DNA of 64,000 nucleotides, from contig NZ_PJMX01000001.1 in assembly GCF_002846415.1 (NCBI RefSeq), forward strand, positions 8,060,001 to 8,124,000, given 5' to 3'. The notes beneath the pieces were generated by a model that saw only the letters and a list, made by a program, of their open reading frames with translations, ran no database searches and had not been told where the DNA came from. Source of the stretch: Streptomyces sp. TLI_146 (GTDB taxonomy: Bacteria > Actinomycetota > Actinomycetes > Streptomycetales > Streptomycetaceae). Positions 8,075-16,481 of the stretch are shown piece after piece; position 1 is the stretch's first letter, and the number at the start of each line of letters is the position of its first letter. Position numbers and translations under genes: made by a program.

Positions 8075-9106
8075 TCAAGGCGTCAGGACCACCTTGCCCG
8101 TGGCGGTGCCCGACTCCGCCAGGCGCAGCGCCTCGGCGGCCTGGGCGAGCGGGAGTTGTGCGGAGATACGGGCGCTCACGTCGCCCCGGGAGACGGCGGC
8201 GAACACCTCGGTGAGGTCGGCCCGCAGGCGGGCGCGGAAGCGGTCCTTGCCCAGGGCGCGGCCGGCCCAGATGTTGTAGAAGTACGCCCGGCGGCCGTTG
8301 GGCAGGGCGTTCCAGAGCGAGGTGCGGGCGAGGATCTTCAGGACGGGCCACTGCTTGGAGCCGGTGTCGTCGCGGGTGGAGGCGCTGCCGTAGGAGACGA
8401 GGGTGCCGCCGGGGGCGAGCAGGTGCCAGGAGTCGATCACGCTGCGGCCGCCGACGTGGTCGAAGACCGCGTCCACCCCGCCGGGTGCCAGCTCCCGGAC
8501 CCGGGCCGCCACGTTGCCCGCGCGGTAGTCGACCGGGGTCACGCCGAGTTCGCGCAGGGCGTCGTGGTGCCGGGGCGACGCCGTGCCGATCACCTCGACC
8601 CCTGCCGCCCGCGCCAACTGGACCAGGACCGAGCCCACCCCGCCGCCCGCGCCGTGCACCAGGACGGTCTGCCGGGCGCGCACCCGCGCCCGGCGGTGCA
8701 GCATCTGCCAGGCCGTGATGCCGTTGACCACCACGGTCTCCGCCTCCGCCGCCGTGAGGCCGTCCGGAACGGGTACGGCGTCGTCGGCGTCGACGACCAC
8801 GTGGCTCGCCCAGCCGCCCACCTTCACCAGCGCGGCCACCCGCTGTCCGACCAGGCCGGGGTCGACGCCCTCTCCGGCGCTGTGCACGCGGCCCACCAGG
8901 TCGTAGCCCGGCACGAACGGGAAGGGCGGCTGATCGTAGTACCGCCCGCGGCGCATCTGCTGCTCGGCGAAGGAGACCCCGCTCGCCTCCATGGCGATCA
9001 GGATCTGGCCCCGGCCGGGCTCCGGTACGGCTCCGTGGCGGATCGTAAGGCCCTCCGGAGCCACGATGCCCGGCAGGACGACCTCGGTCAGGCGTGCGCT
9101 GGTCAT
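8075..9106 (-). CDS. zinc-independent MDR-family NAD(P)H:quinone oxidoreductase-like enzyme
   Basis: 343 residues. It has the medium-chain dehydrogenase/reductase layout: an N-terminal GroES-like domain (PEPGRGQILIAMEASGVSFAE, PFPFVPGYDLVGRV), then a Rossmann fold with the nucleotide loop VLVHGAGGGVGSVLVQLA. The catalytic-zinc Cys/His pattern of alcohol dehydrogenases is absent, which points to the quinone oxidoreductase/zeta-crystallin subgroup using NADPH. GAGAGGGA precedes the ATG. The divergent TetR gene at 9249 and an operator-like palindrome between them suggest repression by that regulator, perhaps relieved by an electrophile or quinone. Confidence 0.9.
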   Translation of the reverse strand: MTSARLTEVVLPGIVAPEGLTIRHGAVPEPGRGQILIAMEASGVSFAEQQMRRGRYYDQPPFPFVPGYDLVGRVHSAGEGVDPGLVGQRVAALVKVGGWASHVVVDADDAVPVPDGLTAAEAETVVVNGITAWQMLHRRARVRARQTVLVHGAGGGVGSVLVQLARAAGVEVIGTASPRHHDALRELGVTPVDYRAGNVAARVRELAPGGVDAVFDHVGGRSVIDSWHLLAPGGTLVSYGSASTRDDTGSKQWPVLKILARTSLWNALPNGRRAYFYNIWAGRALGKDRFRARLRADLTEVFAAVSRGDVSARISAQLPLAQAAEALRLAESGTATGKVVLTP

Positions 9107-9152
9107 GGCGATCCCTCTCTGTAGCTGCTCAGTTGAAGCTGTCGCATTCGTT

Positions 9153-9175
9153 AGAAGTTATAACTGGCAGCTTCT
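9153..9175. promoter_or_regulatory. putative TetR operator between MDR and TetR genes
   Basis: AGTTATAACT (9156-9165) is a perfect 10-bp palindrome nested in a wider inverted repeat, AGAAG (9153-9157) to CTTCT (9171-9175). It lies in an unusually AT-rich patch 47 bp before the MDR start, so binding here could silence both divergent promoters. Confidence 0.5.
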
Positions 9176-9248
9176 GTGAGAGTCAAGAGGGAAAGTGATA
9201 GCCTCTAACTAGAGATTGATGTTGTAGTCGTGAAGTCTGGAGGCGGGC

Positions 9249-9893
9249 ATGGCCGAGTCGGACACGAAGACCCCACGGGAGCGCTACCGCGCCCAGGTGC
9301 GGGAGGAGATCAAGAAGCACGCCTGGGAGCAGATCGCCGACGCCGGGGCCTCCGCCCTGTCCCTCAACGCCATCGCCAAGCAGATCGGCATGAGCGGGCC
9401 CGCGCTCTACCGGTACTTCGCCAACCGCGACGAGCTGATCACCGAGCTCGTCCGGGACGCCTACCGCAGCCTCGCCGACACCTTCCAGGCCCGCGCCGGA
9501 GCCGACCTCGCCGAACTCGCGCACGCCCTGCGCGAGTGGGCCCTGGACGACCCCCACCGGTACTTCCTCGTCTACGGCACCCCCGTGCCCGGATACCAGG
9601 CCCCCGAGGACACCACCAGGATCGCCTCCGAGATGATGGCCGTCCTCCTCGATGCCTGCGCCGCCGTCGGACCGGACGCTTCCCCGGCGGCCCCGCTCGA
9701 CGACTACCTGGCCGAGCACCGGTCCTGGGCGCGCGAACACCAGGCCCCGCCCCCGGCGCTCAGCCGCGCCCTCCTCTTCTGGACCCGCCTCCACGGCGTC
9801 CTGTCCCTCGAACTCGCGGGCCACTTCGCCGGGATGGGATTCGACCCCGCGGAGCTCTACACCGCCGAAGTGCGAGCGCTCGGGACCCCGTGA
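9249..9893 (+). CDS. TetR/AcrR-family regulator (WHG-type C-terminal domain)
   Basis: 214 residues. The N-terminal TetR helix-turn-helix is clear at about residues 15-60 (KKHAWEQIADAGASALSLNAIAKQIGMSGPALYRYFANRDELI). The ligand-binding half contains the WHG-like signature DDPHRYFLVYGTPVPGYQ. GGAGG lies upstream of the ATG. It is divergent from the MDR oxidoreductase at 8075 and is its likely repressor; the ligand is unknown. Confidence 0.92.
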   Translation: MAESDTKTPRERYRAQVREEIKKHAWEQIADAGASALSLNAIAKQIGMSGPALYRYFANRDELITELVRDAYRSLADTFQARAGADLAELAHALREWALDDPHRYFLVYGTPVPGYQAPEDTTRIASEMMAVLLDACAAVGPDASPAAPLDDYLAEHRSWAREHQAPPPALSRALLFWTRLHGVLSLELAGHFAGMGFDPAELYTAEVRALGTP

Positions 9894-9924
9894 TGGTCCG
9901 TCAGGCGCCCGGATAGCCGCCCGG

Positions 9925-10956
9925 TCACTCGCTCAGCTCGACGGAGATGTGCGGGGAGAGTGCCCGCAGGAAATCGGCCGCATCGAAGAGCGCACCGGCG
10001 GCGGCGACACCGAGCGTCCTCGTCCGCCCGGTGAGGATCCGGTGCACCGCTTCGACCGCGAGCGGTGCGCTGACGGCGTAGATGTCCTGTCCCCTCGCCA
10101 CGGCGCGCCGCTCCCGGCCGCCGGAGCGCACGACGACGTCGACGAGAAAGGTCTGCGCGGACCGGCCCCGCTCGTCGACGGCGGTGGGCGCCGGGGCGTC
10201 CGGGGCGAGCACGTCCTTGATCGCGTCGACCGTCATATACGTGCCGAGCTCGGAGACGGGCAGATGGGTGGGAGCGGTGACGACGTCGGCCGTCAGGAAC
10301 TCCCCGTAGACGGTCCTGGCGCCCACGGGGTCGGGAAAGACCCAGTCGAGCGTGGGCGCGCCGTCGTCGCGGTACTCCATCCGCCCCTGGGCGAAGCGGA
10401 GGCGCCGACCGCCGCGCCGCGCCCGGGAGACCGCGCCCGACGCCCGTGTCGCGGGCGTGGGGCGCCAGCTGTCCAGCGCGTACGCGATGTGCGCCTCGTC
10501 GGCCTTCTCCCAGTCGCCCAGCGCGGCGGTGGCCAGCAGGTCGCCGAGCCCGCCGTAGAAGGCCATCGCCGGGACGACCACCGCCCCGGCGGCGCGGGCG
10601 CGGTCCGCGAAGTGCGCGAACGTGTCGAGGGTGGCCTCGACTTCGCCCCCCACGTCCACGTACGGGATGCCGGCGCGCAGCGCCGCCTCGACCAGCGGCG
10701 CGGCCGTCGTGGCGAAGGGCCCCGCGCAGTTGATCACGGCCGCCGCACCCGCCAGTGCGCGGTCGAGCGCGGCAGGATCGTCGACCGGCGCCGGACGCAC
10801 GTCGGACTCGTCCGCCGCCACCGCCAGCGCCTTGAGCTTGTCGGCGTCGCGGCCGGACAGGACCGGCACGAAACCGCGCTCCTTCAGCTCCGCCACCACG
10901 AACCGGCCGGTGTGCCCGTACGCGCCGTACACCACCACCAACTGCCCCGCCACCAT
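9925..10956 (-). CDS. saccharopine dehydrogenase-like NAD(P)-binding oxidoreductase
   Basis: 343 residues from the ATG with GGGGAG upstream; an in-frame extension of 49 codons is rejected because it runs into the divergent promoter region and has no family resemblance. The N-terminus is a Rossmann fold with VVVYGAYGHTGRFVVAEL, and INCAGPFATTAAPLVEAAL plus GIPYVDVGGE are typical of the saccharopine dehydrogenase-like / trans-acting enoyl reductase group. The substrate is unknown. It is divergent from the AraC-type gene next to it. Confidence 0.85.
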   Translation of the reverse strand: MVAGQLVVVYGAYGHTGRFVVAELKERGFVPVLSGRDADKLKALAVAADESDVRPAPVDDPAALDRALAGAAAVINCAGPFATTAAPLVEAALRAGIPYVDVGGEVEATLDTFAHFADRARAAGAVVVPAMAFYGGLGDLLATAALGDWEKADEAHIAYALDSWRPTPATRASGAVSRARRGGRRLRFAQGRMEYRDDGAPTLDWVFPDPVGARTVYGEFLTADVVTAPTHLPVSELGTYMTVDAIKDVLAPDAPAPTAVDERGRSAQTFLVDVVVRSGGRERRAVARGQDIYAVSAPLAVEAVHRILTGRTRTLGVAAAGALFDAADFLRALSPHISVELSE

Positions 10957-11077
10957 TGGTTTCTCCCCACCTCGTGTCCGCGTCCCGCGTCCCGGGCCGA
11001 TCGACTGCGACCATCCTGGTGCGCGCGGAGGTCCCGCAGTGAGTGTCTGGAACGACATGACCCGTACACTTCCGGAC

Positions 11078-12148
11078 ATGACCACTGTCGCGCTGGCCGT
11101 CACCGACGGGATGCTGCACTTCGAACTCTCCGTGGCGTACGAGGTCTTCGGCTCCGCACCGGACAGCGTGGACGTTCCCTGGTACGACCTTGAGGTCTGC
11201 GGGGGCGGGCCCGTGCGGCTGGGCCGGTTCGTGCTGGAGCCCGATCACGGCCTCGACCGGCTGAGCGAGGCCGACACCGTGATCGTCCCCGGCTGGGTCG
11301 ACCCCGACGTGGAGCCGCCCGCCGACCTGGTCGACGCGGTGCACGCGGCCCACGAGGCGGGCGCGCGGGTGGCGTCGCTGTGCACGGGGGCGTTCGTACT
11401 GGCCGCTGCCGGACTCCTGGACGGGCGGCGCGCCACCACGCACTGGGCGCACACCGACGTCCTGGCCGCGCGCTGGCCCCGTGCGGAGGTCGACCCGGAC
11501 GTGCTCTACGTGGACAACGGCAGCGTGCTCACCTCGGCGGGCAAGGCCGCCGCGCTGGACCTGTGCCTGCATCTGGTGCGCCTCGACCACGGCTCGTCGG
11601 TCGCCAACGCCGTCGCCCGCCGCCTGGTCGTGCCACCCCACCGGTCCGGCGGCCAGGCCCAGTTCGTCACCACCGCGGTGCCCGCCCGGGACGACCATCC
11701 GCTCACGGCGCTGCTGCCCTGGGTGCTGGAACGGCTCGACCAACCGCTGACGGTCGAGGACCTGGCGCGCCGCGCACGGATGAGCTCGCGCAACCTGAGC
11801 CGCCACTTCCACGCGGCGACCGGCACCACACCCCTGCGATGGCTGCTGACCCAGCGGATCCGCCGCGCCCAGGAGCTGCTGGAGAAGACCGACGACAGCG
11901 TCACCTCCATCGCGACGGCGACCGGCATGGGCACCGCCACCACACTGCGGCGGCACTTCCACCGCACGGTGGGCGTGCCCCCCGACGCCTACCGCCGCAC
12001 GTTCCGCCTGCGCTCCGGCCCCGACCGAGCCGCCACGGGCGTCACAGCCAACCGTGTCGCTGTGCCTGCAGGGCGAGCTGGAAGCGGTTCGCCGCGCCCA
12101 GTTGGGCCATCAGGACCTGCAGTCGGCGGAACAGCGTACGCCGACTGA
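11078..12148 (+). CDS. GlxA-type AraC-family regulator (DJ-1/PfpI domain plus HTH)
   Basis: 356 residues from this ATG. The N-terminal DJ-1/PfpI-like domain (residues 1-165) includes FELSVAYEVFG, DTVIVPGWVD and the nucleophile-elbow-like SLCTGAFVLAAAGLLDGRRATTHW. The C-terminal AraC HTH has two helix-turn-helix units (LTVEDLARRARMSSRNLSRHF and DSVTSIATATGMGTATTLRRHF). A -10-like TACACT 7 nt before the ATG suggests a leaderless start. A GTG at 11039 with GGAGG 7 nt upstream is a real alternative, adding 13 residues. The last 35 codons overlap the end of the convergent LuxR-type gene and add a Gly/Pro-rich tail. It may control the divergent reductase at 9925. Confidence 0.88.
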   Translation: MTTVALAVTDGMLHFELSVAYEVFGSAPDSVDVPWYDLEVCGGGPVRLGRFVLEPDHGLDRLSEADTVIVPGWVDPDVEPPADLVDAVHAAHEAGARVASLCTGAFVLAAAGLLDGRRATTHWAHTDVLAARWPRAEVDPDVLYVDNGSVLTSAGKAAALDLCLHLVRLDHGSSVANAVARRLVVPPHRSGGQAQFVTTAVPARDDHPLTALLPWVLERLDQPLTVEDLARRARMSSRNLSRHFHAATGTTPLRWLLTQRIRRAQELLEKTDDSVTSIATATGMGTATTLRRHFHRTVGVPPDAYRRTFRLRSGPDRAATGVTANRVAVPAGRAGSGSPRPVGPSGPAVGGTAYAD

Positions 12149-13025
12149 GTCCCAGCTCGCGGGCGATGACGTCGTCGCTCGCACCGCCCGCGAGCAGCCA
12201 CAGCAGACGGCGGTCGGCGGGCGGCACGCCGCCGGGACGGGCGGTGCTGCCGTGGAACGGCAGGGCGTTCTGCCAGGACTGCTCGAACAGCGCGATGAGC
12301 GCGGAGAGCAGACCGCAGGGCTGCACGACCAGCATGGTGTTGTGCACGTCGGCCTCCTTGATCGACAACGACACCAGCGCGTACGCCTCGTCGATGATCA
12401 CGAGTTTGACCGGCACCGACGGCAGCACCCTGGCCTGCTCACCGGCGTTGACGCACGGCTCGATCGCCTCCCGCAGATGGCCCGGGTACTCCAGCGACTC
12501 CCGCGAGTACACGACGCGCTGCGTCACCCCACGGGCGAGCGTGGCCAGCGCGTCGTCCGTGGCGCCCGGCAGGGTCAGGTAGGGAGGCGACTCCAGCTGC
12601 CGGATCTGCTCACGGGCGCTCGCCCAGGCCTGCCGGATCCGGGGGCCGACCGCGTCGCCGGTGACGACCTCGACGAGGTTGTCGTTGTACGCGGCGAGCC
12701 GCTGCCGCCGGAACGACTCGAACGCGCCCCCGACCGCGATCCGCGACTCCTCGACCTCCGCCGCCCGGTGCCGGGCCAGGATCTCCAGACCGGCGGCAGG
12801 CGGAACCGGGGCCACCACGTCCCCGCCTTCCTCGGCGGCACTGGCCAGACCCGCGTCGACCAGCGCGCCGTACGCCGAGGTGAGCTCCGCACCCTCCAGA
12901 CCGGCCGCGGCCGCGATCGCGCTCAGGGGGGCGGGGGCCAGGTCGAGCAGCGCCAGATAGACCCGGCCCGCAGCGTGATCGATGCCCAGAAGCCGCAGGG
13001 CCTCACCGAGTTTCGCGTTCGTCAT
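12042..13025 (-). CDS. TrmB-like / LuxR-type HTH transcriptional regulator
   Basis: 327 residues. The N-terminus is a TrmB-like winged helix (LRLLGIDHAAGRVYLALLDL... LSAIAAAAGLEGAELTSAYGALVDAGL). The middle is an effector-like region, and the C-terminus is a LuxR-type HTH (LLWLLAGGASDDVIARELGLSRRTLFRRLQVLMAQLGAANRFQLALQA). This arrangement is common in Streptomyces orphan regulators. GATAAT sits 7 nt before the ATG at 13025, so translation is probably leaderless; the ATG at 13034 would lie inside that -10 and is unlikely. It overlaps the 3' end of the convergent AraC gene by 107 bp. Target genes are unknown. Confidence 0.85.
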   Translation of the reverse strand: MTNAKLGEALRLLGIDHAAGRVYLALLDLAPAPLSAIAAAAGLEGAELTSAYGALVDAGLASAAEEGGDVVAPVPPAAGLEILARHRAAEVEESRIAVGGAFESFRRQRLAAYNDNLVEVVTGDAVGPRIRQAWASAREQIRQLESPPYLTLPGATDDALATLARGVTQRVVYSRESLEYPGHLREAIEPCVNAGEQARVLPSVPVKLVIIDEAYALVSLSIKEADVHNTMLVVQPCGLLSALIALFEQSWQNALPFHGSTARPGGVPPADRRLLWLLAGGASDDVIARELGLSRRTLFRRLQVLMAQLGAANRFQLALQAQRHGWL

Positions 13026-13193
13026 GTGCCGCATTATCGACGGCCCCGGCCGGGCGTCGTGGCCGATCTGTGCCAGTGGCACTTCTCGGCACCGGGCGCG
13101 GGTGGTGCGGGGTAGCGTCCGCCGAGGAAACGCACCCAGCGGTTCCACCTGGAAGTCCCCTCCAGATGCCCCCTCCAGAGGAAGGTGTACGCC

Positions 13194-14606
13194 GTGGCGA
13201 AAGGCCGGAAGAACGGTCTCTACTCAGGGATCTCCGAGGAACTGTCCGCGCTGATGCGGACGGGGTGGGCGGACACCGAGCGGCACGACCTGCGGCCCGA
13301 CGAGCAGGCCCCCTACGCCGCCGCCCGCCGCGCCGCGCTCTCCGCGCGCTTCCCGGGCGAACGCCTGGTGATCCCCTCCGGGAACCTCAAGACCCGCTCC
13401 AACGACGACTGTTACCCCTTCCGGGCGTACTCGGGCTACGTCCACATGACCGGGGACCAGGTCCGGGACGGCGCGCTCGTCCTGGAACCCCGGGCGGACG
13501 GCGGCCACGACGCCTACTGCTACCAGCTGCCGCGCGACAGCAGGGACGACAACGAGTTCTGGACCGGCGCCACGGCCGAACTGTGGATGGGCCGCCGCCG
13601 CTCCCTCGCCGAGTCCGAGGTCGTGCTCGGACTGCCCTGCCGCGACGTCCGCACGGCGGTCGAGGACCTCGCCGCCTCCTCGGCCGCGCCGACCCGGATC
13701 GTCCGCGGCATCGACCCGTCGCTCGAATACGCGGTCGCCACCGAGGAGGAGCGCGACACCGAACTGGAAGAGGCGCTCAGCGACCTCCGCCTGGTCAAGG
13801 ACGAGTGGGAGATAGGCGAGCTCCGCAAGGCCGTGGACTCCACCGTGCGCGGCTTCACCGACGTGATCGGCGAGCTCTCCCGGGCGATCGCCTCGTCCGA
13901 GCGGTGGATCGAGGGAACGTTCTTCCGGCGCGCGCGCCTGGAGGGCAACGCCGTCGGCTACGGCACGATCGCCGCCGCGGGCGAGCACGCCACGATCATG
14001 CACTGGACGGACAACGACGGCCCGGTCCGCCCCGGGGACCTCCTCCTGCTCGACGCCGGCGTGGAGACGCACACCCTCTACACCGCCGACGTCACCCGCA
14101 CGCTCCCCATCAGCGGCACCTTCACGCCGCTGCAGCGCAAGGTCTACGACGCGGTGTACGAGGCACAGGAGGCGGGCATCGCCGCCGTCAAGCCGGGCGC
14201 CGCGTACCGCGACTTCCACGAGGCCTCCCAGCGCCACCTGGCGGCCCGCCTCGTGGAGTGGGGCTTCATCGAGGGCCCGGCGGAGCGTGCCTACGAGCTC
14301 GGCCTCCAGCGCCGCTTCACCATGGCGGGCACGGGCCACATGCTCGGCCTCGACGTCCACGACTGCGCACAGGCGCGCAACGAGGAGTACGTCGACGGCG
14401 TCCTCGAAGCGGGCATGGTGCTCACCGTCGAGCCCGGCCTGTACTTCCAGCCGGACGACCTGACCGTGCCCGAGGAGTGGCGCGGCATCGGCGTCCGGAT
14501 CGAGGACGACCTGGTCGTCACGGCCGACGGCCACGAGAACCTGTCGGCGGGCCTGCCGCGCTCGGCCGACGAGATCGAGGCGTGGATGGCCCGCCTGGCG
14601 GGCTGA
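13194..14606 (+). CDS. pepP: Xaa-Pro aminopeptidase (aminopeptidase P, M24)
   Basis: 470 residues. The N-terminal creatinase/AMP-N domain carries LVIPSGNLKTRSNDDCYPFRAYSGY. The M24 pita-bread catalytic domain has the five dimetal ligands in order: Asp in LLLDAGVE, Asp in YTADVTRTLP, His in GTGHMLGLDVHD, Glu in TVEPGLYF and Glu in VRIEDD. It removes N-terminal residues that precede proline. The start is taken at GTG 13194, 8 nt after AGAGGAAGG; a GTG three codons earlier overlaps that site. No signal peptide, so it is cytoplasmic. A terminator follows. Confidence 0.95.
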   Translation: MAKGRKNGLYSGISEELSALMRTGWADTERHDLRPDEQAPYAAARRAALSARFPGERLVIPSGNLKTRSNDDCYPFRAYSGYVHMTGDQVRDGALVLEPRADGGHDAYCYQLPRDSRDDNEFWTGATAELWMGRRRSLAESEVVLGLPCRDVRTAVEDLAASSAAPTRIVRGIDPSLEYAVATEEERDTELEEALSDLRLVKDEWEIGELRKAVDSTVRGFTDVIGELSRAIASSERWIEGTFFRRARLEGNAVGYGTIAAAGEHATIMHWTDNDGPVRPGDLLLLDAGVETHTLYTADVTRTLPISGTFTPLQRKVYDAVYEAQEAGIAAVKPGAAYRDFHEASQRHLAARLVEWGFIEGPAERAYELGLQRRFTMAGTGHMLGLDVHDCAQARNEEYVDGVLEAGMVLTVEPGLYFQPDDLTVPEEWRGIGVRIEDDLVVTADGHENLSAGLPRSADEIEAWMARLAG

Positions 14607-14630
14607 GCCTCCGGCGCACGAGGGGCGACG

Positions 14631-14655
14631 GGCCGGCACCCGGGGGGTGCCGGCC
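14631..14655. terminator. bidirectional hairpin between pepP and thpR
   Basis: GGCCGGCACC-CGGGG-GGTGCCGGCC: a perfect 10-bp stem with a 5-nt loop in the 61-bp gap between two convergent genes. Confidence 0.75.
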
Positions 14656-14667
14656 TCGGCGCGTACG

Positions 14668-15255
14668 TCAGGAAGGCTCCGCGCCGAAGCGCCAGGCCTC
14701 GATGTCGCGGTAGTGGATGGGTCCGGGCCCACGGCCGATGTTGCTGGCGACCAGGTGCAGGCGTTCGGCCTGCCAGGGGCGGCCGGTGAACGCGGCGAGT
14801 CCGGTGGCGGCCTCCACCACGCTGGAGGAGTCGTCGCGCCGGGACCGGGCCAGCGTCAGATGGGGCCGCAGGGGCCGGTCCTCGAAGGCGATACCGCACG
14901 CCCTGATCACGTCACGTACCTCCTTGGTGAGCAGATGCAGCCCTTCGAGGTTCCCCTCGACCCCGCTCCACAGCACCCGCTCGTCGAAGTGCCCGCCCCC
15001 GCGCAGCGCCAGCCGCAGCGGCTCGTTCGCCGCCGCGAGGTCGGCGAGCGGCGCCTGGAGGAGCGGCACGGCCGCCACCGGGAGCTCACCGAGGAACGCC
15101 AGGGTGATGTGCCAGTCCTCGATGCGGTTCCACCGCAGCCGCGGGTACGCGGAGTAGGCGGGCCGCAGCGCCCGCGCCAGCTCTTCCTTCGCCTCGTCGG
15201 GCGGGGCGAGCGCTATGAACACGCGGACGGTCGAGGGCTGGATCTGTTCCTTCAC
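14668..15255 (-). CDS. thpR: RNA 2',3'-cyclic phosphodiesterase (2'-5' RNA ligase family)
   Basis: 195 residues, the usual size. The two HxTx motifs of the 2H phosphoesterase family are present: HITLAFLG near residue 50 and HLTLARSR near residue 132. They supply the paired catalytic His residues. The N-terminal RVFIALAPPDEAKEELA is also typical. The family opens 2',3'-cyclic phosphates and can ligate 2'-5' RNA in vitro; cellular substrate is not settled. It starts at GTG 15255 behind a purine-rich site. Confidence 0.9.
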   Translation of the reverse strand: MKEQIQPSTVRVFIALAPPDEAKEELARALRPAYSAYPRLRWNRIEDWHITLAFLGELPVAAVPLLQAPLADLAAANEPLRLALRGGGHFDERVLWSGVEGNLEGLHLLTKEVRDVIRACGIAFEDRPLRPHLTLARSRRDDSSSVVEAATGLAAFTGRPWQAERLHLVASNIGRGPGPIHYRDIEAWRFGAEPS

Positions 15256-15310
15256 GCCTGCCTTCGTACACCATCGACCGCGGGAACGGAGAGCGGGCTC
15301 CCCCTTCCCG

Positions 15311-16159
15311 TCAGTCGTCCAGGACGCTGTTGCCCAGTCGGCTGACCATCACCGGGTCGCGGTGGTCGAAGAAGAGCGACGCTCCGGTGTCCAGGGCGGC
15401 GATGGCCGTCATCTCGTCGTCGGTGAGCTCGAAGCCGAAGACGTCGAGGTTTTCGGCCATGCGCTCGGCGCGGACCGACTTGGGGATCACCACGACGTTC
15501 CGCTGGATGAGCCAGCGCAGCACCACCTGCGCCACGGACTTGCCGTGCGCGGTGGCGATCCGGACGAGTACCGGATGGGTGAACAGGTTGTTGCGCCCCT
15601 CCGCGAAGGGCCCCCACGACTCGATCTGGACCCCGCGCTCGCGCATGAGGTCCTGATCGGCGGTCCGCTGGTGGAAGGGGTGGGTCTCGACCTGGTTGAC
15701 CGCCGGTGCGATCTCGTTGTGGTCGATGAGGTCCACGAGCCGGTCGGGATAGAAGTTGGAGACGCCGATGGCCCGGATGAGCCCCTCGCGGTGCAGGCTC
15801 TCCATGGCCCGCCAGGAGCCGTACACGTCGCCGTACGGCTGGTGGATCAGATACAGGTCGAGGTGGTCCAGACCGAGCTTGCGCAGCGAGGTGTCGAAGG
15901 CGCGCCTGGCCTTGTCCTCGCCGGCGTCGGAGACCCACACCTTGGTCGTGACGAACAGGTCCTCACGCGGGATGCCGCTGCTCTTGATCGCCCGGCCGAC
16001 GGCCTCCTCGTTGCGGTAGGCGGCGGCGGTGTCGAGGGAGCGGTACCCGGCGGCGAGGGCGTCGCTGACGGCCTGCTCGGTCTGCTCGGCCGGGATCTGG
16101 TAGACGCCGAAGCCGAGGATCGGCATCTCGACGCCGTTGTTCAGGGTGACGGTCTGCAT
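15311..16159 (-). CDS. aldo/keto reductase (2,5-diketo-D-gluconate reductase-like)
   Basis: 282 residues, full length for AKR family 5. The catalytic tetrad is in place: Asp in RSLDTAAAY, Tyr in AAAYRNEEAVG, Lys in VTTKVWVSD and His in YLIHQPYGDVY. NADPH-site residues are in VIPKSVRAERMAENLDVF. It reduces carbonyl compounds; the natural substrate cannot be read from sequence. AAGGA precedes the ATG. It is divergent from the M24 peptidase at 16482. Confidence 0.93.
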   Translation of the reverse strand: MQTVTLNNGVEMPILGFGVYQIPAEQTEQAVSDALAAGYRSLDTAAAYRNEEAVGRAIKSSGIPREDLFVTTKVWVSDAGEDKARRAFDTSLRKLGLDHLDLYLIHQPYGDVYGSWRAMESLHREGLIRAIGVSNFYPDRLVDLIDHNEIAPAVNQVETHPFHQRTADQDLMRERGVQIESWGPFAEGRNNLFTHPVLVRIATAHGKSVAQVVLRWLIQRNVVVIPKSVRAERMAENLDVFGFELTDDEMTAIAALDTGASLFFDHRDPVMVSRLGNSVLDD

Positions 16160-16481
16160 AGTGGTCCTTACGGTCGGAAGGCGTCAGGGGTGGTGGGTTC
16201 GGTGCGACGACGGTCCGGCGACTCGGCGACCAGGCTCGCCGCCGACTGAGGCAGTGGTACCCACCGGGTGGCGTCTCCTCTCGGCCGGTGCTCCATGCGG
16301 GCGCCCGGCTTGCCCTTCGCAGCGGAGCCAAGGCTGTCCCAAGTCGTCCCACCCCCACGGGCGCAGCCCATTGGCCGCACACTCCGCAGATGTACACGAG
16401 AAGGGTGGGGTTAGGGTGGCAGATGCGTCATCCGCCCGCCTCGTGCGGGCTGCAACTCAAGGGAAAGATGGGGGAGTCGGC
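16160..16481. other. divergent promoter region (AKR / M24 peptidase)
   Basis: 322 bp between divergent genes. I see no coding frame with a start signal, no convincing palindrome longer than a few bases, and no RNA gene. It must hold both promoters. Confidence 0.5.
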
